A DNA stretch of 64,000 nucleotides from Microbacterium ulmi (GCF_011759705.1 NZ_JAAOZF010000001.1:617152-681151), one strand, 5' to 3'. Positions 17,507-25,759 are shown, counted from the stretch's first letter. The notes: generated by a model from the letters alone, not told the origin. A program made the numbers and translations.

Positions 17507-18455
17507 CGTCGTAGGCCTCGGCCCGCGGCTCGGGGCGAGAGAGGAAGACGTCGTGGATCGCGCCGTCGATCCGGGCGACGGTCACGAGCCGGCCGATGCG
17601 GGTCGCGGCGCGCGCGATGTCGTCGACGGCGAGCACCGAGTCGGACGAGGTCATGTCGTCCGACCAGGTCACGGGCATCGTCGAGCGCGTCGACAGGAGC
17701 ACGAGCGCAGGGCATCCGACGTCGATGCCGGCCGAGACGCGGCGGTGGCCCGCGAGGATCGCGGCGAGCCAGCCGGGGTGGGTCGGGAAGCCGCGCTCGG
17801 GCCGCCACTGGTCGTGATACCCCGGCACGGGCAGCGAGCCGATCTCGACCTGCGCGCGGGTGTAGAACCCGAGGTCGACCGCCGGGTGCGGCCCGAGCGG
17901 ATCGAACCGCGCCCTCATCCCGACGAGGGGCGCGAGCGCCTGCCGCCCGATCGCACCGAGCTGCAGCTCGAGCCACGGGCTGTTCAGCACGAGCGCCGAC
18001 GCGACGCCGGGATGCCGCGCCGCCCACAGCGCGAGCGTGAGCCCGCCCGTCGAGTGGCCGAGGAGCACGAGCCGGCGAGAGGATGCGGCATCCGGGGCGT
18101 GTCCCATGACCGCGAGCGCCACGGCGATGTCGTCGTCGTAGTCGTCGAGGCTCCCGACGTATCCGGGCGTCTGGCCCTCGCGAAGGCTCCGGCCGTACTT
18201 GCGCAGATCGAGCGCGTAGAAGTCCGCGCCGAGGCCGTTCCAGAACCTCGCGAGCCCGGTCTGGAAGAAGTAGTCCGACCAGCCGTGAACGTACAGCACG
18301 TCGACGTCGGGGAGCGGCCGCGCGAGGCGGCCGATCCACGACGGGATGCTGCGCACGAGCGTCGCGACGACCTCGCCCTCGGCATCCGGTGCCAGCTCGA
18401 GCGTCTGCTGCTCGAACGGCTCTCCCAGCAGATCGGGGGTCCAGCCGTCGCTCAT
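17463..18455 (-). CDS. Alpha/beta hydrolase (serine aminopeptidase S33/lysophospholipase-like)
   Basis: A 330-aa protein. DVLYVHGWSDYFFQTG carries the oxyanion-hole region, and GHSTGG (about residues 131-136) is the nucleophile elbow. A late Asp and the motif GAIHDVFLSRP with the catalytic His complete the triad. No signal peptide, so it is cytoplasmic. It resembles monoacylglycerol lipase/lysophospholipase-type hydrolases, but the substrate is unknown. The ATG overlaps the TGA of a 17-codon leader ORF, and the 3' end is tandemly duplicated downstream. Confidence 0.87.
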   Translation of the reverse strand: MSDGWTPDLLGEPFEQQTLELAPDAEGEVVATLVRSIPSWIGRLARPLPDVDVLYVHGWSDYFFQTGLARFWNGLGADFYALDLRKYGRSLREGQTPGYVGSLDDYDDDIAVALAVMGHAPDAASSRRLVLLGHSTGGLTLALWAARHPGVASALVLNSPWLELQLGAIGRQALAPLVGMRARFDPLGPHPAVDLGFYTRAQVEIGSLPVPGYHDQWRPERGFPTHPGWLAAILAGHRRVSAGIDVGCPALVLLSTRSTMPVTWSDDMTSSDSVLAVDDIARAATRIGRLVTVARIDGAIHDVFLSRPEPRAEAYDVLRAWIEAVAANAR

Positions 18456-18505
18456 CCGCCCGCACCGGGCCGGCCGGCGATGTCCTGCCTGCGCGCGCAG
18501 CTCAT
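18452..18505 (-). CDS. 17-aa Cys-containing leader ORF coupled to the hydrolase
   Basis: Peptide MSCARRQDIAGRPGAGG. Its ATG is exactly 6 nt after a TAGGCT box, so it would be the first codon of a leaderless transcript. Its TGA overlaps the hydrolase ATG as ATGA. The hydrolase itself has no strong ribosome binding site, so translation of this leader would deliver ribosomes to it. Cysteine-containing leaderless leader ORFs that act as attenuators are known in mycobacteria. Applying that here is inference. Confidence 0.55.
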   Translation of the reverse strand: MSCARRQDIAGRPGAGG

Positions 18506-18511
18506 GCGCTC

Positions 18512-18517
18512 AGCCTA
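18512..18517 (-). promoter_or_regulatory. Leaderless -10 box (TAGGCT) of the hydrolase leader ORF
   Basis: TAGGCT on the minus strand, spacer 6 nt to the ATG at 18505. Confidence 0.6.
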
Positions 18518-18532
18518 GATGCGGGCGCGGGG

Positions 18533-19906
18533 TCACTCGCCGCGCGAGATCCTCACCATCTCGTCGCGAGGCACGACCTTGACACGGGCGCGGCCGTGCG
18601 GCTCTCCGAGGGAGATCTCGTGCTCGTCGAGACGGTGCCAGCCCTCGAGATCGGTCCAGGCGACGCCGCGCGACGCGAGGAGCGCGGGGATCGCCTCGGC
18701 CGAAGGGTCTGCCGGCTCCCACCACGACCCCTGGTCGTTGATGACGTGGCTGATCGTCTCCATCGCGTCGGACTTCGTGTGGCCGATGAGGCCGACGGGG
18801 CCGCGCTTGATCCATCCCGTCGCGTAGATGCCGGGCACGCGCTCGTTCGACTCGCGCCTGATGACCTGACCCTCGTGATTGGGGATGACGCCGTGGTGCT
18901 CGTCGAAGGGCACGCCGGGAAGCGGCGAGCCGAAGTACCCGACGGCGCGATAGAGCGCCTGGATGGGCAGTTCGCGGATCTCGCCCGTGCCGAGCACGCC
19001 GCCCTGGCCGTCGGGGCGCGTGCGCTCCCAGCGCAGCGCCGCGACGCGGCCTTCGGCGTCCTTCACGACCTCGAGGGGCTTCGCGTAGAAGTGCAGGTGC
19101 AGGCGGCGGGACGCCTCGCCCCCCGCGTTGTTGGCGGAGGGGCGCTTGCGCCACGACTGCAGGATGCGGTCGATCACCATGACCTGCTTGTTGCTCGCGA
19201 TGGCGTCCTTCGACGCCTCGTCGTAGTCGAAGTCCTCGTCGTACACGACCATGTCGACGTCGCGCAGCTCGCCGAGCTCGCGCAGCTCGAGCGGCGTGAA
19301 CTTGACCTGCGCGGGACCGCGGCGGCCGAACACGTGCACGTCCGTGACCGGGGACGCCTTGAGCCCTTCGTAGACGTTCGCGGGGATCTCGGTCGGCAGG
19401 AGGTCGTCCGCGTGCTTCGCGAGCATGCGGGTGATGTCGAGCGCGACGTTGCCGTTGCCGATCACGGCGACCGACTCGGCCTCCAGCGGCCACTCGCGCG
19501 GTACGTCGGGGTGCCCGTCGAACCAGCTCACGAAGTCCGCCGCGCCGTAGCTGCCAACGGCGTCGATGCCGGGGATGTCGAGCCCCGAGTCGCGGATCGC
19601 CCCCGTCGAGAAGATGACGGCGTGATAGTGGTGCTTGAGGTCGTCGAGCGTGATGTCGCGGCCGAATCGGACGTTGCCGAAGATGCGGATGTCGCCGCGG
19701 TCGAGCACTTCGCGCAGAGCCGTGATGATGCCCTTGATGCGCGGGTGGTCGGGCGCGACGCCATACCGGACGAGGCCGTACGGCGCGGGAAGCTGCTCGA
19801 ACAGGTCGATCGAGACGTCGAACTTGCGCTCGGCCTTCAGCAGGATGTCGGCCGCGTAGATGCCTGCGGGCCCCGCTCCGACGATGGCGAGTCTGAGCTT
19901 GGTCAT
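18533..19906 (-). CDS. fprA: Ferredoxin/adrenodoxin-NADP+ reductase, FprA type
   Basis: A 457-aa flavoprotein. The N-terminal FAD motif is LAIVGAGPAGIYAADILL, and FEQLPAPYGLVRYGVAPDHP is the adrenodoxin-reductase signature. SVAVIGNGNVALDITRML is the NADP-binding Rossmann motif, and GYFGSPLPGVPF and ATGWIKRGPVGLIGHTKSDA follow. These match FprA of Mycobacterium, which passes electrons from NADPH to ferredoxins. ATG 19906 is preceded by GAAAGGACC, and upstream in-frame sequence belongs to the next gene's shadow. No ferredoxin gene adjoins. Confidence 0.93.
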   Translation of the reverse strand: MTKLRLAIVGAGPAGIYAADILLKAERKFDVSIDLFEQLPAPYGLVRYGVAPDHPRIKGIITALREVLDRGDIRIFGNVRFGRDITLDDLKHHYHAVIFSTGAIRDSGLDIPGIDAVGSYGAADFVSWFDGHPDVPREWPLEAESVAVIGNGNVALDITRMLAKHADDLLPTEIPANVYEGLKASPVTDVHVFGRRGPAQVKFTPLELRELGELRDVDMVVYDEDFDYDEASKDAIASNKQVMVIDRILQSWRKRPSANNAGGEASRRLHLHFYAKPLEVVKDAEGRVAALRWERTRPDGQGGVLGTGEIRELPIQALYRAVGYFGSPLPGVPFDEHHGVIPNHEGQVIRRESNERVPGIYATGWIKRGPVGLIGHTKSDAMETISHVINDQGSWWEPADPSAEAIPALLASRGVAWTDLEGWHRLDEHEISLGEPHGRARVKVVPRDEMVRISRGE

Positions 19907-19964
19907 GGATGGTCCTTTCGAGGCGCAGGCCAGTCGCGTCACGACCGCGCCGTGGTGCGAACAG

Positions 19965-21020
19965 TCAGCTGGAGCGGTCGGCGACCGCTTGTGCGAAGCG
20001 CGTGAGGGCCTCGCGGACGGGTCCGTCCGGAAGCGGGGCGAGCGCCGCGATGGCATCGCTGGACCACGCGTTCGCGAGGTCGAGCGTCGCCTGCGTGGCC
20101 CCGTGCTCGCGCAGCTCGGCGAGCGGTCCGTCGAGGATGCCGGCGTCGGCGCCGTCGGAGATGCGGCGCACCCCGGCGTCGATGCGCTCGCGCAGGTCGA
20201 CGGATGCGGCATCCGTCCGCTGCCCCAGCAGCAGGTACGGCATCGTCGGCACGCCCGCGCGCAGGTCGGTGCCGGGGACCTTGCCCGTCTCGTCGGGATC
20301 GGCGGACAGATCGATGACGTCGTCGAGCAGCTGGAAGGCGACGCCCGCCTTCTCGCCGAAGACGACCATGGCCGGCTCGTACGCGGGATCGGCGTTGGAG
20401 AAGATGACCCCGGCCTGCGCCGCCGCGGCGATGAGCGAGCCGGTCTTGTCGGAGAGCACCTGCAGGTAGAAGGCGACGGCGTCGTCGCCTTCGTGCGGCC
20501 CCACGGTCTCGTGCATCTGGCCCAGCACGAGCCGTTCGAACGTGTCGGCCTGCAGCCGCATGGCGCGGTCGCCGTGGCGGGCCATGATCTGGCTCGCGCG
20601 CGAGAAGAGCAGGTCGCCCGTCAGGATCGCGACGCTGTTGCCCCACACGGCGTGCGCGGCGGGAACGCCGCGGCGCCGGTCGGCCTCGTCCATGACGTCG
20701 TCGTGGTACAACGATCCGAGATGCGTGAGCTCGAGCGCGGTCGCACCGTCGACGACGGCGTCGCTGATGCCGTCTCCGAGCTGAGAGGTCAGCAGCGCGA
20801 GCATGGGACGGATGCGCTTGCCGCCCGCGTCGTACAGATAGCGGCTCGTCGCGTCGGCGAGGGCGTCTGTGACGCGCAGCTCCTTCTCGAGGTTCGCGTC
20901 GACGCGGGCGAGCCCCTTCTCGACGGTCGCGAGCAGCCGCCGCGACCTCGGTCCCGCGAAGACGCGGTCGGTGAGGCCCAGCTTCCGCGCGATGCGCGGT
21001 CCCGGCGCTGAGGGAGTCAC
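19965..21020 (-). CDS. Long-chain polyprenyl diphosphate synthase (menaquinone side chain)
   Basis: A 351-aa trans-prenyltransferase. The first Asp-rich motif is HDDVMDEADRRRG, which binds Mg2+ and the allylic substrate. GGKRIRP is present, and the second Asp-rich motif is LLDDVIDLSAD. Small residues before the first motif (LGSLY) fit long-chain products. The position immediately downstream of menG and within the menaquinone cluster argues for the octa- to dodecaprenyl chain of menaquinone. The GTG start at 21020 is set by TAGGCT seven nt upstream (leaderless). Confidence 0.92.
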   Translation of the reverse strand: MTPSAPGPRIARKLGLTDRVFAGPRSRRLLATVEKGLARVDANLEKELRVTDALADATSRYLYDAGGKRIRPMLALLTSQLGDGISDAVVDGATALELTHLGSLYHDDVMDEADRRRGVPAAHAVWGNSVAILTGDLLFSRASQIMARHGDRAMRLQADTFERLVLGQMHETVGPHEGDDAVAFYLQVLSDKTGSLIAAAAQAGVIFSNADPAYEPAMVVFGEKAGVAFQLLDDVIDLSADPDETGKVPGTDLRAGVPTMPYLLLGQRTDAASVDLRERIDAGVRRISDGADAGILDGPLAELREHGATQATLDLANAWSSDAIAALAPLPDGPVREALTRFAQAVADRSS

Positions 21021-21027
21021 GACGACA

Positions 21028-21033
21028 AGCCTA
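21028..21033 (-). promoter_or_regulatory. Leaderless -10 box of the polyprenyl synthase
   Basis: TAGGCT on the minus strand, 7 nt from the GTG at 21020. Confidence 0.6.
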
Positions 21034-21059
21034 CCGGGGCGCACTCGCGACCCGCCCGC

Positions 21060-21782
21060 TCACGCGTTCGGCTTCGTCGCACGGTGCACGGCCACGATGC
21101 CGAACGAGAGGTTGCGGTACGCGACATCCGTCCATCCCGCCGCGCGGATGCGCGCCGACAGCGTGCGCTGATCGGGCCAGTCGCGGATCGACTCGTTGAG
21201 GTAGTCGTAGGCCTCCGCGTTGGAGCTGACCGCCTTGGCGACGACGGGGAGGACGCGATCGTTGTAGAAGCGGTAGAGCCCGCCGAACGCCCTCGACGGC
21301 GGGTGCGAGAACTCGCACACGACCAGGCGCCCGCCCGGCTTCGTGACGCGCAGCAGCTCGCGCAGCGCCTTGTCGGGGTCGTTGACATTGCGCAGCCCGA
21401 ACGACATCGTGACGGTGTCGAACTCGGCGTCGCCGAACGGAAGAGAGGTCGCATCGGCCTCGGTGAAGGACAGGTTCGGGATGCCGCGGTGCCTGCGTCG
21501 CCCCTCCGCGATCATGCCGGGCGAGAAGTCGGCCGCGACCACGTCCGCGCCGCTGCGGGCCAGGCTCACGGAGCTCGCTCCGGTGCCCGCGGCGAGATCG
21601 AGGATGCGCTGACCCGGCCGCGGGGCGACCGCCCGTGTCGTCGCGACCCGCCACAGCCTGTCGTTTCCGAGGCTCAGCACCGTGTTCGTGCGGTCGTAGC
21701 CCTCGGCGACCTCGTCGAACATGCCGCTCACGCGCGACGGGTCTTTGTGGAGGTCGGCGCGGTTGGGCTCGTGCTCGGTCAC
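21060..21782 (-). CDS. menG: Demethylmenaquinone methyltransferase
   Basis: A 240-aa SAM-dependent C-methyltransferase. [20 protein letters not shown] at the N-terminus is the UbiE/MenG signature. [15 protein letters not shown] is the SAM-binding motif I, and [19 protein letters not shown] and FSHPP are further family motifs. It catalyses the last step of menaquinone synthesis, methylating the prenylated naphthoquinol. A ubiquinone role is excluded by the organism type. It starts with GTG 7 nt from TAGACT. Confidence 0.95.
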   Translation of the reverse strand: MTEHEPNRADLHKDPSRVSGMFDEVAEGYDRTNTVLSLGNDRLWRVATTRAVAPRPGQRILDLAAGTGASSVSLARSGADVVAADFSPGMIAEGRRRHRGIPNLSFTEADATSLPFGDAEFDTVTMSFGLRNVNDPDKALRELLRVTKPGGRLVVCEFSHPPSRAFGGLYRFYNDRVLPVVAKAVSSNAEAYDYLNESIRDWPDQRTLSARIRAAGWTDVAYRNLSFGIVAVHRATKPNA

Positions 21783-21789
21783 TCTGTCG

Positions 21790-21795
21790 AGTCTA
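21790..21795 (-). promoter_or_regulatory. Leaderless -10 box of menG, overlapping the upstream stop codon
   Basis: TAGACT lies 7 nt from the menG GTG. Its first three bases are the TAG stop codon of the DUF402 gene. Confidence 0.6.
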
Positions 21796-22341
21796 GGCGG
21801 GGGCGCCCGTGAGCTCGGCGAGGCGAGCGAACCACCGCCGCGAGGTCGCCTCGTCGAACGGCGGCTCGGATGCCGCGACCCGGCGCTCGAGATCGATCGC
21901 GACGGCCTCGAGGCGGTCGACGATCTCGAGCGGGTACCCGAAGTGCACGCGGTGCTCGTCCCACTCGTCGCGGTCCTCGATGTACACGCCGGTGTCGAGC
22001 CGGTCGACGACGTCGAGGTCCATGTCGATGCCGGTCGGCTCGGCGCCCTCCCACCGCACGTCCCATGCGAGATCGATGTAGATCGGCGTGTGGTACGGCG
22101 CCGCGTTGGCCGTGTAGACCCACTCGCCCGACGGCGGCAGAAGCGTGACGTTGGCGTGTGCGACGTCGAGCTCGCGGCCGGGCCGCGCGCTCGACCACCC
22201 GGGGAGCTGCCCGAACCAGTCGCCCCAGGAGTCGGCGCCGAGGTAGACGCATTCGTGCAGCCAATGCGGCGAGCCGTCCCACTTGCGCCAGCGGAACAGG
22301 AGGCGCGTACCGGGCGCCGGACGGACGGGTTCGACGGTCAC
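21793..22341 (-). CDS. DUF402-family protein
   Basis: A 182-aa protein of DUF402 type. Recognised elements are the central [22 protein letters not shown] block, [26 protein letters not shown] and the C-terminal helix with [19 protein letters not shown]. Some members hydrolyse nucleoside di- or triphosphates using the conserved acidic residues. The function here is unproven. The GTG start at 22341 is set by TAGACT seven nt upstream. It is divergent from menF, with only 23 bp between the two start codons, and upstream of menG. Confidence 0.8.
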   Translation of the reverse strand: MTVEPVRPAPGTRLLFRWRKWDGSPHWLHECVYLGADSWGDWFGQLPGWSSARPGRELDVAHANVTLLPPSGEWVYTANAAPYHTPIYIDLAWDVRWEGAEPTGIDMDLDVVDRLDTGVYIEDRDEWDEHRVHFGYPLEIVDRLEAVAIDLERRVAASEPPFDEATSRRWFARLAELTGAPA

Positions 22342-22348
22342 CCTCGCG

Positions 22349-22358
22349 AGTCTAGGCT
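22349..22358. promoter_or_regulatory. Overlapping divergent -10 boxes of DUF402 gene and menF
   Basis: Minus-strand TAGACT (22349-22354, 7 nt from GTG 22341) and plus-strand TAGGCT (22353-22358, 6 nt from ATG 22365) share the base pairs 22353-22354. RNA polymerase cannot occupy both at once. Confidence 0.6.
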
Positions 22359-22364
22359 TAAGGG

Positions 22365-23672
22365 ATGACCGATCCTCCTCGCCCGCCGCGCCTGGTGGCC
22401 GAGACGAGGGAGGTCGACGCGATCGACGATCTCCTGCTCCACACATCGGCGGACACGCCCCTCGCCTGGCTGCGCCGCGGGGACGGGATCGTGGGGCTCG
22501 GCAGGCCCGTCCTCTCGATTCCGCGCGGCGGCGACATGCCCGCCGCCCCCGGAGGAACGACGTGGCCGACGCACTCCGAGCTCTGGCGGCTCTTCGCCGG
22601 AGCGGCCGAGATCGACGACGACGTGCGCCTGCCGGGCACGGGGCTCGTCGCGTTCGGCGCGTTCACGTTCGACCCCCGTTCCGAGCGCTCGAGCCTTCTG
22701 ACGGTGCCGCCGCTCATCGTCGGCCGCCGCGACGGACGCTCGTGGGTGACGCGCATCCGCTCGCTCGGCGCCGTCGTCGCCGACGAGAGGCCGGCCTTCG
22801 CGTCCACGCCGTACGGCCCGTACTGGTCGGGCACGCTCGGTCCCGGCGCCCTCGACGCCGAGGGGTACGTCGACGCCGTCCGCCAGGGCCTTGCCGCGAT
22901 CTCGGCCGGCGAACTCGACAAGGTCGTGCTCGCGCGCGACGTCGTGGGGACCGTCCCCGCGGGAGCCGATCTGCGCCGCCTCGCGCGAGCCCTGTCGACC
23001 GACTATCCCGACACGTGGACGTTCGCCGTCGACGGGCTCGTCGGCGCGAGTCCCGAGACCCTCGTGACGGTCTCGGACGGGACCGTCACGGCGCGCGTGC
23101 TCGCCGGCACGATCCCGCGTGGAACCGACGCGGGCGACGACGTCGCGGCATCCGACACCCTCGCGCACAGCGGCAAGAACCTCGACGAGCACCGCTACGC
23201 CGTCCGCAGCGTCGTCGACGCCCTCGCGCCGTTCACGAGCGAGCTGCGCGCCGACACCGAGCCGTTCACGCTCGAGCTTCCGAACCTGTGGCATCTCGCG
23301 ACGGATGTCGAGGGCGACCTGCTCGACCACGCGTCCGCGCTCGACCTCGTCGCGGCGCTGCATCCCACGGCGGCCGTGGCCGGCACCCCGACGGATGTCG
23401 CGATCGAGGTCATCCGCCGCATCGAGCCGTTCGACCGCGGCCGGTACGCAGGGCCCGTCGGCTGGGTCGACGCGAACGGCGACGGCGAGTGGGCCATCGC
23501 GCTGCGCTGCGCGCAGATCGGCGCGCCACCCGCCCGGCGGTTCGCAGCGTATTCCGACACGATCCCGGTCACAGCCCACGCGGGCGCCGGGATCGTCGCG
23601 GGCAGCGACCCGGATGCCGAACTCATCGAGACGCGAGTGAAGTTCCGCCCGATCGTCGACGCGCTGGCCTGA
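22365..23672 (+). CDS. menF: Isochorismate synthase
   Basis: A 435-aa chorismate-binding enzyme. The C-terminal half has the family motifs ELDKVVLARDVVG, GASPETLVTV, ARVLAGTIPRG, SGKNLDEHRYAV, HPTAAVAGTPTDVAIEVIRRIEPFDRGRYAGPVGW and the final RVKFRPIVDAL. It isomerises chorismate to isochorismate with Mg2+ as the entry step of menaquinone synthesis. It reads as isochorismate synthase rather than anthranilate or salicylate synthase because of the men neighbourhood. A decayed second copy of its 3' part lies at 26931. Confidence 0.93.
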   Translation: MTDPPRPPRLVAETREVDAIDDLLLHTSADTPLAWLRRGDGIVGLGRPVLSIPRGGDMPAAPGGTTWPTHSELWRLFAGAAEIDDDVRLPGTGLVAFGAFTFDPRSERSSLLTVPPLIVGRRDGRSWVTRIRSLGAVVADERPAFASTPYGPYWSGTLGPGALDAEGYVDAVRQGLAAISAGELDKVVLARDVVGTVPAGADLRRLARALSTDYPDTWTFAVDGLVGASPETLVTVSDGTVTARVLAGTIPRGTDAGDDVAASDTLAHSGKNLDEHRYAVRSVVDALAPFTSELRADTEPFTLELPNLWHLATDVEGDLLDHASALDLVAALHPTAAVAGTPTDVAIEVIRRIEPFDRGRYAGPVGWVDANGDGEWAIALRCAQIGAPPARRFAAYSDTIPVTAHAGAGIVAGSDPDAELIETRVKFRPIVDALA

Positions 23673-23907
23673 ACCCGCCCGGACCGGCGACGCGATTCTG
23701 GGCCGGAGCGTCAGATCGAGCGCTGATACGCCCGGATCGAGCGCACCGCCCACGTGAAGGCGAGGGCCGCGAGGAGCAGGAGACCGCCCAGCTGCCACCA
23801 GCCTTCGGCGGGGTACGAGCCCGAGAGCCCGCCCCGGCCGAGCTCGACGGCCCACGTCATGGGGTTCCACCGGGCGACGCCCTGCACCCAGTCGGGCAGG
23901 AGCGCTG
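22701..23907. repeat. Imperfect direct repeat, left copy (menF 3' end plus permease 3' end)
   Basis: From codon 113 of menF through its stop, the 38-bp convergent gap, and the last ~197 bp of an ABC-2 permease gene. It matches 26931-27932 in the same order and orientation. By my count about 91% identity over 23341-23576. It rises to 195 of 197 over 23577-23773. Confidence 0.9.
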
Positions 23908-24214
23908 CGGCGCACCAGGCGATGGGTGACTTGAAGCCGACTGCCAGTTCGATGACGGCTTCTTCGTAGGACTCGACCCAGATGCCGATGATCCGACCGT
24001 CCTGGTTCTGCGCTGTCCACCAGGCGCGGCCGGGGCCGGAGGGCCCGTGGCGGTCGTAGGTGGGGATGCCCAGTCTGGTGAGTTCGACGTCGATCGCGGC
24101 CCATTCGCGGCGCACGCTCGCGTTGGTCGCTCGGTCGACTGTGCCGGTCTTCTCGATCACGCGCTGTGCGGCAGGCCACAGAGTTGCCAGGTCTACGGTG
24201 CTCGTGCTCTCCAT
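23711..24214 (-). CDS. Chimeric protein: unknown N-terminal domain joined to an ABC-2 permease C-terminus
   Basis: A 167-aa ORF with a strong ribosome binding site (GGGAGGGGAGAGCG) before ATG 24214. Residues 1-102 (MESTSTVDLATLWPAAQRV..., containing TAQNQDGRIIGIWVESYEEA) match no family I know and look soluble. From AALLPDWVQ onward, the last 65 residues are 80-90% identical to the C-terminus of the intact permease at 27735, including one membrane helix. The junction lies at about 23905. The ORF is thus a product of the insertion at this locus. It may be translated and membrane-tethered, but a working transporter is not expected. Confidence 0.7.
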   Translation of the reverse strand: MESTSTVDLATLWPAAQRVIEKTGTVDRATNASVRREWAAIDVELTRLGIPTYDRHGPSGPGRAWWTAQNQDGRIIGIWVESYEEAVIELAVGFKSPIAWCAAALLPDWVQGVARWNPMTWAVELGRGGLSGSYPAEGWWQLGGLLLLAALAFTWAVRSIRAYQRSI

Positions 24215-24737
24215 CGCTCTCCCCTCCCGTTTCCCCGGCTCGACCCTTGGGGCTCTTGGTCAGCGCCGCTTAGCGGCTCCCCAGTGGGCGACGGATGTCG
24301 CCCACTGTTCTTTCAGCGCGCGGTCTCCGTGCCGCGCGTCCCGGCCGGCCGTTAGCGGTCAGCCCGTCACCCGCCCGCGATGTTCGTCGATCGCACGTTC
24401 GCGCGGATGCGCTGTCGATGCCGCGAGCTGCGCAATCGCGGCGGCAAGGTGCTATCCGCGGACGGGCAGGAGACTGCCTCGTGAGCAGTCCGGCTACCGC
24501 CCACGGTCTGCGGCACCGGGAGCAGCGCGACACGTTCGACCGGCGGACCGGAGGGGCGATCCGCTCTCTACTCGAGCGGTTCCGCCTCCTGAAGCCCGCA
24601 TCCGGCCTCCCCGGAGGTAGTGAAGGTCATTGTCGCCATGCCGGTCAGCGTGCGAATCTAGCTACGATATGTGTTCGTTTGACCCGCGTTGCGCAGCATG
24701 GAATGGTGACACCGTCAGGTCGATTGGGGATGATTGC
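24215..24737. other. 523-bp stretch without a convincing gene; one hairpin
   Basis: Accessory DNA inside the insertion. A 10-bp hairpin (24283-24292 with 24297-24306, loop GGAT) is followed by GTTCTTTC and could terminate plus-strand transcription, although no plus-strand gene ends just before it. Short plus-strand frames (for example from GTG 24482) lack family resemblance and consistent codon use. Confidence 0.4.
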
Positions 24738-25025
24738 ATGCACGCGGAATTGCGTGAGCCGGATATCACGATCGACGATGCTCCCGGTCTGTACCGAGTC
24801 CGAATCTGGACGGCGCCACGGAGTGCTCGCTTGTCCTGGATGGTCGATGATTGGGAACTTGCCGCTGAGGATGTTGAAGGAGCACTAGCGTGGGCCCATC
24901 AGGAGGCGGCTGGCCGTCCGTTCGAACTCCTCGTCCGCGCCGCGGGGGGCTCAAACTACTTGCGGTTGTTGGGGGAGCCCGCGGACAACGTGTCAGTGTC
25001 CGAGGTGGTCCCGCTCGTGCGCTAG
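24738..25025 (+). CDS. Hypothetical 95-aa protein of the insertion
   Basis: ATG 24738 follows GGGGATG at about 9 nt. The product is small, soluble and acidic in the middle (WMVDDWELAAEDVEGALAWAHQEA). No signal peptide, no membrane helix and no motif that I recognise. It lies 36 bp upstream of the secreted protein gene, so the two may be co-transcribed. GC content here is visibly lower than in the flanking chromosome, in line with acquired DNA. The helical block around residues 30-65 is the only clear structure. Confidence 0.55.
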   Translation: MHAELREPDITIDDAPGLYRVRIWTAPRSARLSWMVDDWELAAEDVEGALAWAHQEAAGRPFELLVRAAGGSNYLRLLGEPADNVSVSEVVPLVR

Positions 25026-25061
25026 TCGTTGACTAATCTCACAGGTCGCTGATGTGTGCAC

Positions 25062-25673
25062 ATGGAAGATACGGTAAGCACTCAGAGAACTCACAGATCA
25101 GTACGGCTGAGAAGAGGAGCTTTCTCAGCACTAATCGCAACCCTCGTTCTAGTCTTCGGGAGCGTGTTCGCAGCATCGCCCGCCAACGCAGTTGTCGTCG
25201 GGGTATGCACGATAAAGGCCAACAACCCTCACGGATCCACGCACGTCAGCGGAACCATCAATGCCGAAGGCAGCCTGCAGTGCACTATCGGCATGACCGA
25301 GATCTACGTGCGTGCCTACCTAGAGAACAGTGTTGGGACGTCTTGGTACGGAAACACAGAATCGTGGTTGGCGACTTCCCCCAACGAGAAGTTCTCCAGC
25401 TTCGCCAATACTTCATGCGCGATGGGGCCGGGGTCGTTCCGAACACGTGTCTCATACGCGTTCACGTCCCCGCCGGGGACCAACCCGTCGTACACGGCGA
25501 ACACGATCTATTCGCCGTGGATCGGAGTGGCGTGCGGCGTTAGCCGTTCGGCGGGACCGACGACGCCGACCGGGGTCTGGACTTCTGAGCAGCCGCTGCC
25601 GAAGGGAATCACGTTGACTCCAACTGCTGACGGAGTCGAGATCACTTTCTCAACTGACGAGGTCGCGCGCTAG
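25062..25673 (+). CDS. Hypothetical secreted protein of the insertion
   Basis: A 203-aa product from ATG 25062 (a GTG two codons upstream is possible). It has a classical signal peptide: basic start (RSVRLRRG), hydrophobic core (ALIATLVLVFGSVF) and cleavage site SPANA. The mature part has four or more cysteines (VCTIKA, LQCTIG, TSCAMG, VACGVS), which could form disulfides outside the cell. It is rich in Ser, Thr and Asn and predicted beta-rich. I recognise no family. Codon use is much less GC3-biased than in neighbouring genes, suggesting transfer. A strong hairpin follows the stop. Confidence 0.65.
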   Translation: MEDTVSTQRTHRSVRLRRGAFSALIATLVLVFGSVFAASPANAVVVGVCTIKANNPHGSTHVSGTINAEGSLQCTIGMTEIYVRAYLENSVGTSWYGNTESWLATSPNEKFSSFANTSCAMGPGSFRTRVSYAFTSPPGTNPSYTANTIYSPWIGVACGVSRSAGPTTPTGVWTSEQPLPKGITLTPTADGVEITFSTDEVAR

Positions 25674-25676
25674 CTT

Positions 25677-25739
25677 GTGATGTCCAGGGCCGTGTTCCGA
25701 AACAACGTCCCTGGACATCACCCCTAGACAGTGCTAGGG
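25677..25739 (+). terminator. Tandem terminator hairpins after the secreted protein gene
   Basis: Thirteen-bp perfect stem (25677-25689 with 25709-25721, 19-nt loop), then CCCTAG-N6-CTAGGG (25722-25739). The first starts 4 nt past the stop. Confidence 0.7.
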
Positions 25740-25759
25740 CGCGGTGCGACCGTTGTTGC

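Noticed and set aside
24482..24888. Plus-strand ORF from GTG 24482
   Set aside because: It overlaps the better-supported 95-aa gene in another frame, lacks a ribosome binding site and has no coding character in its second half.
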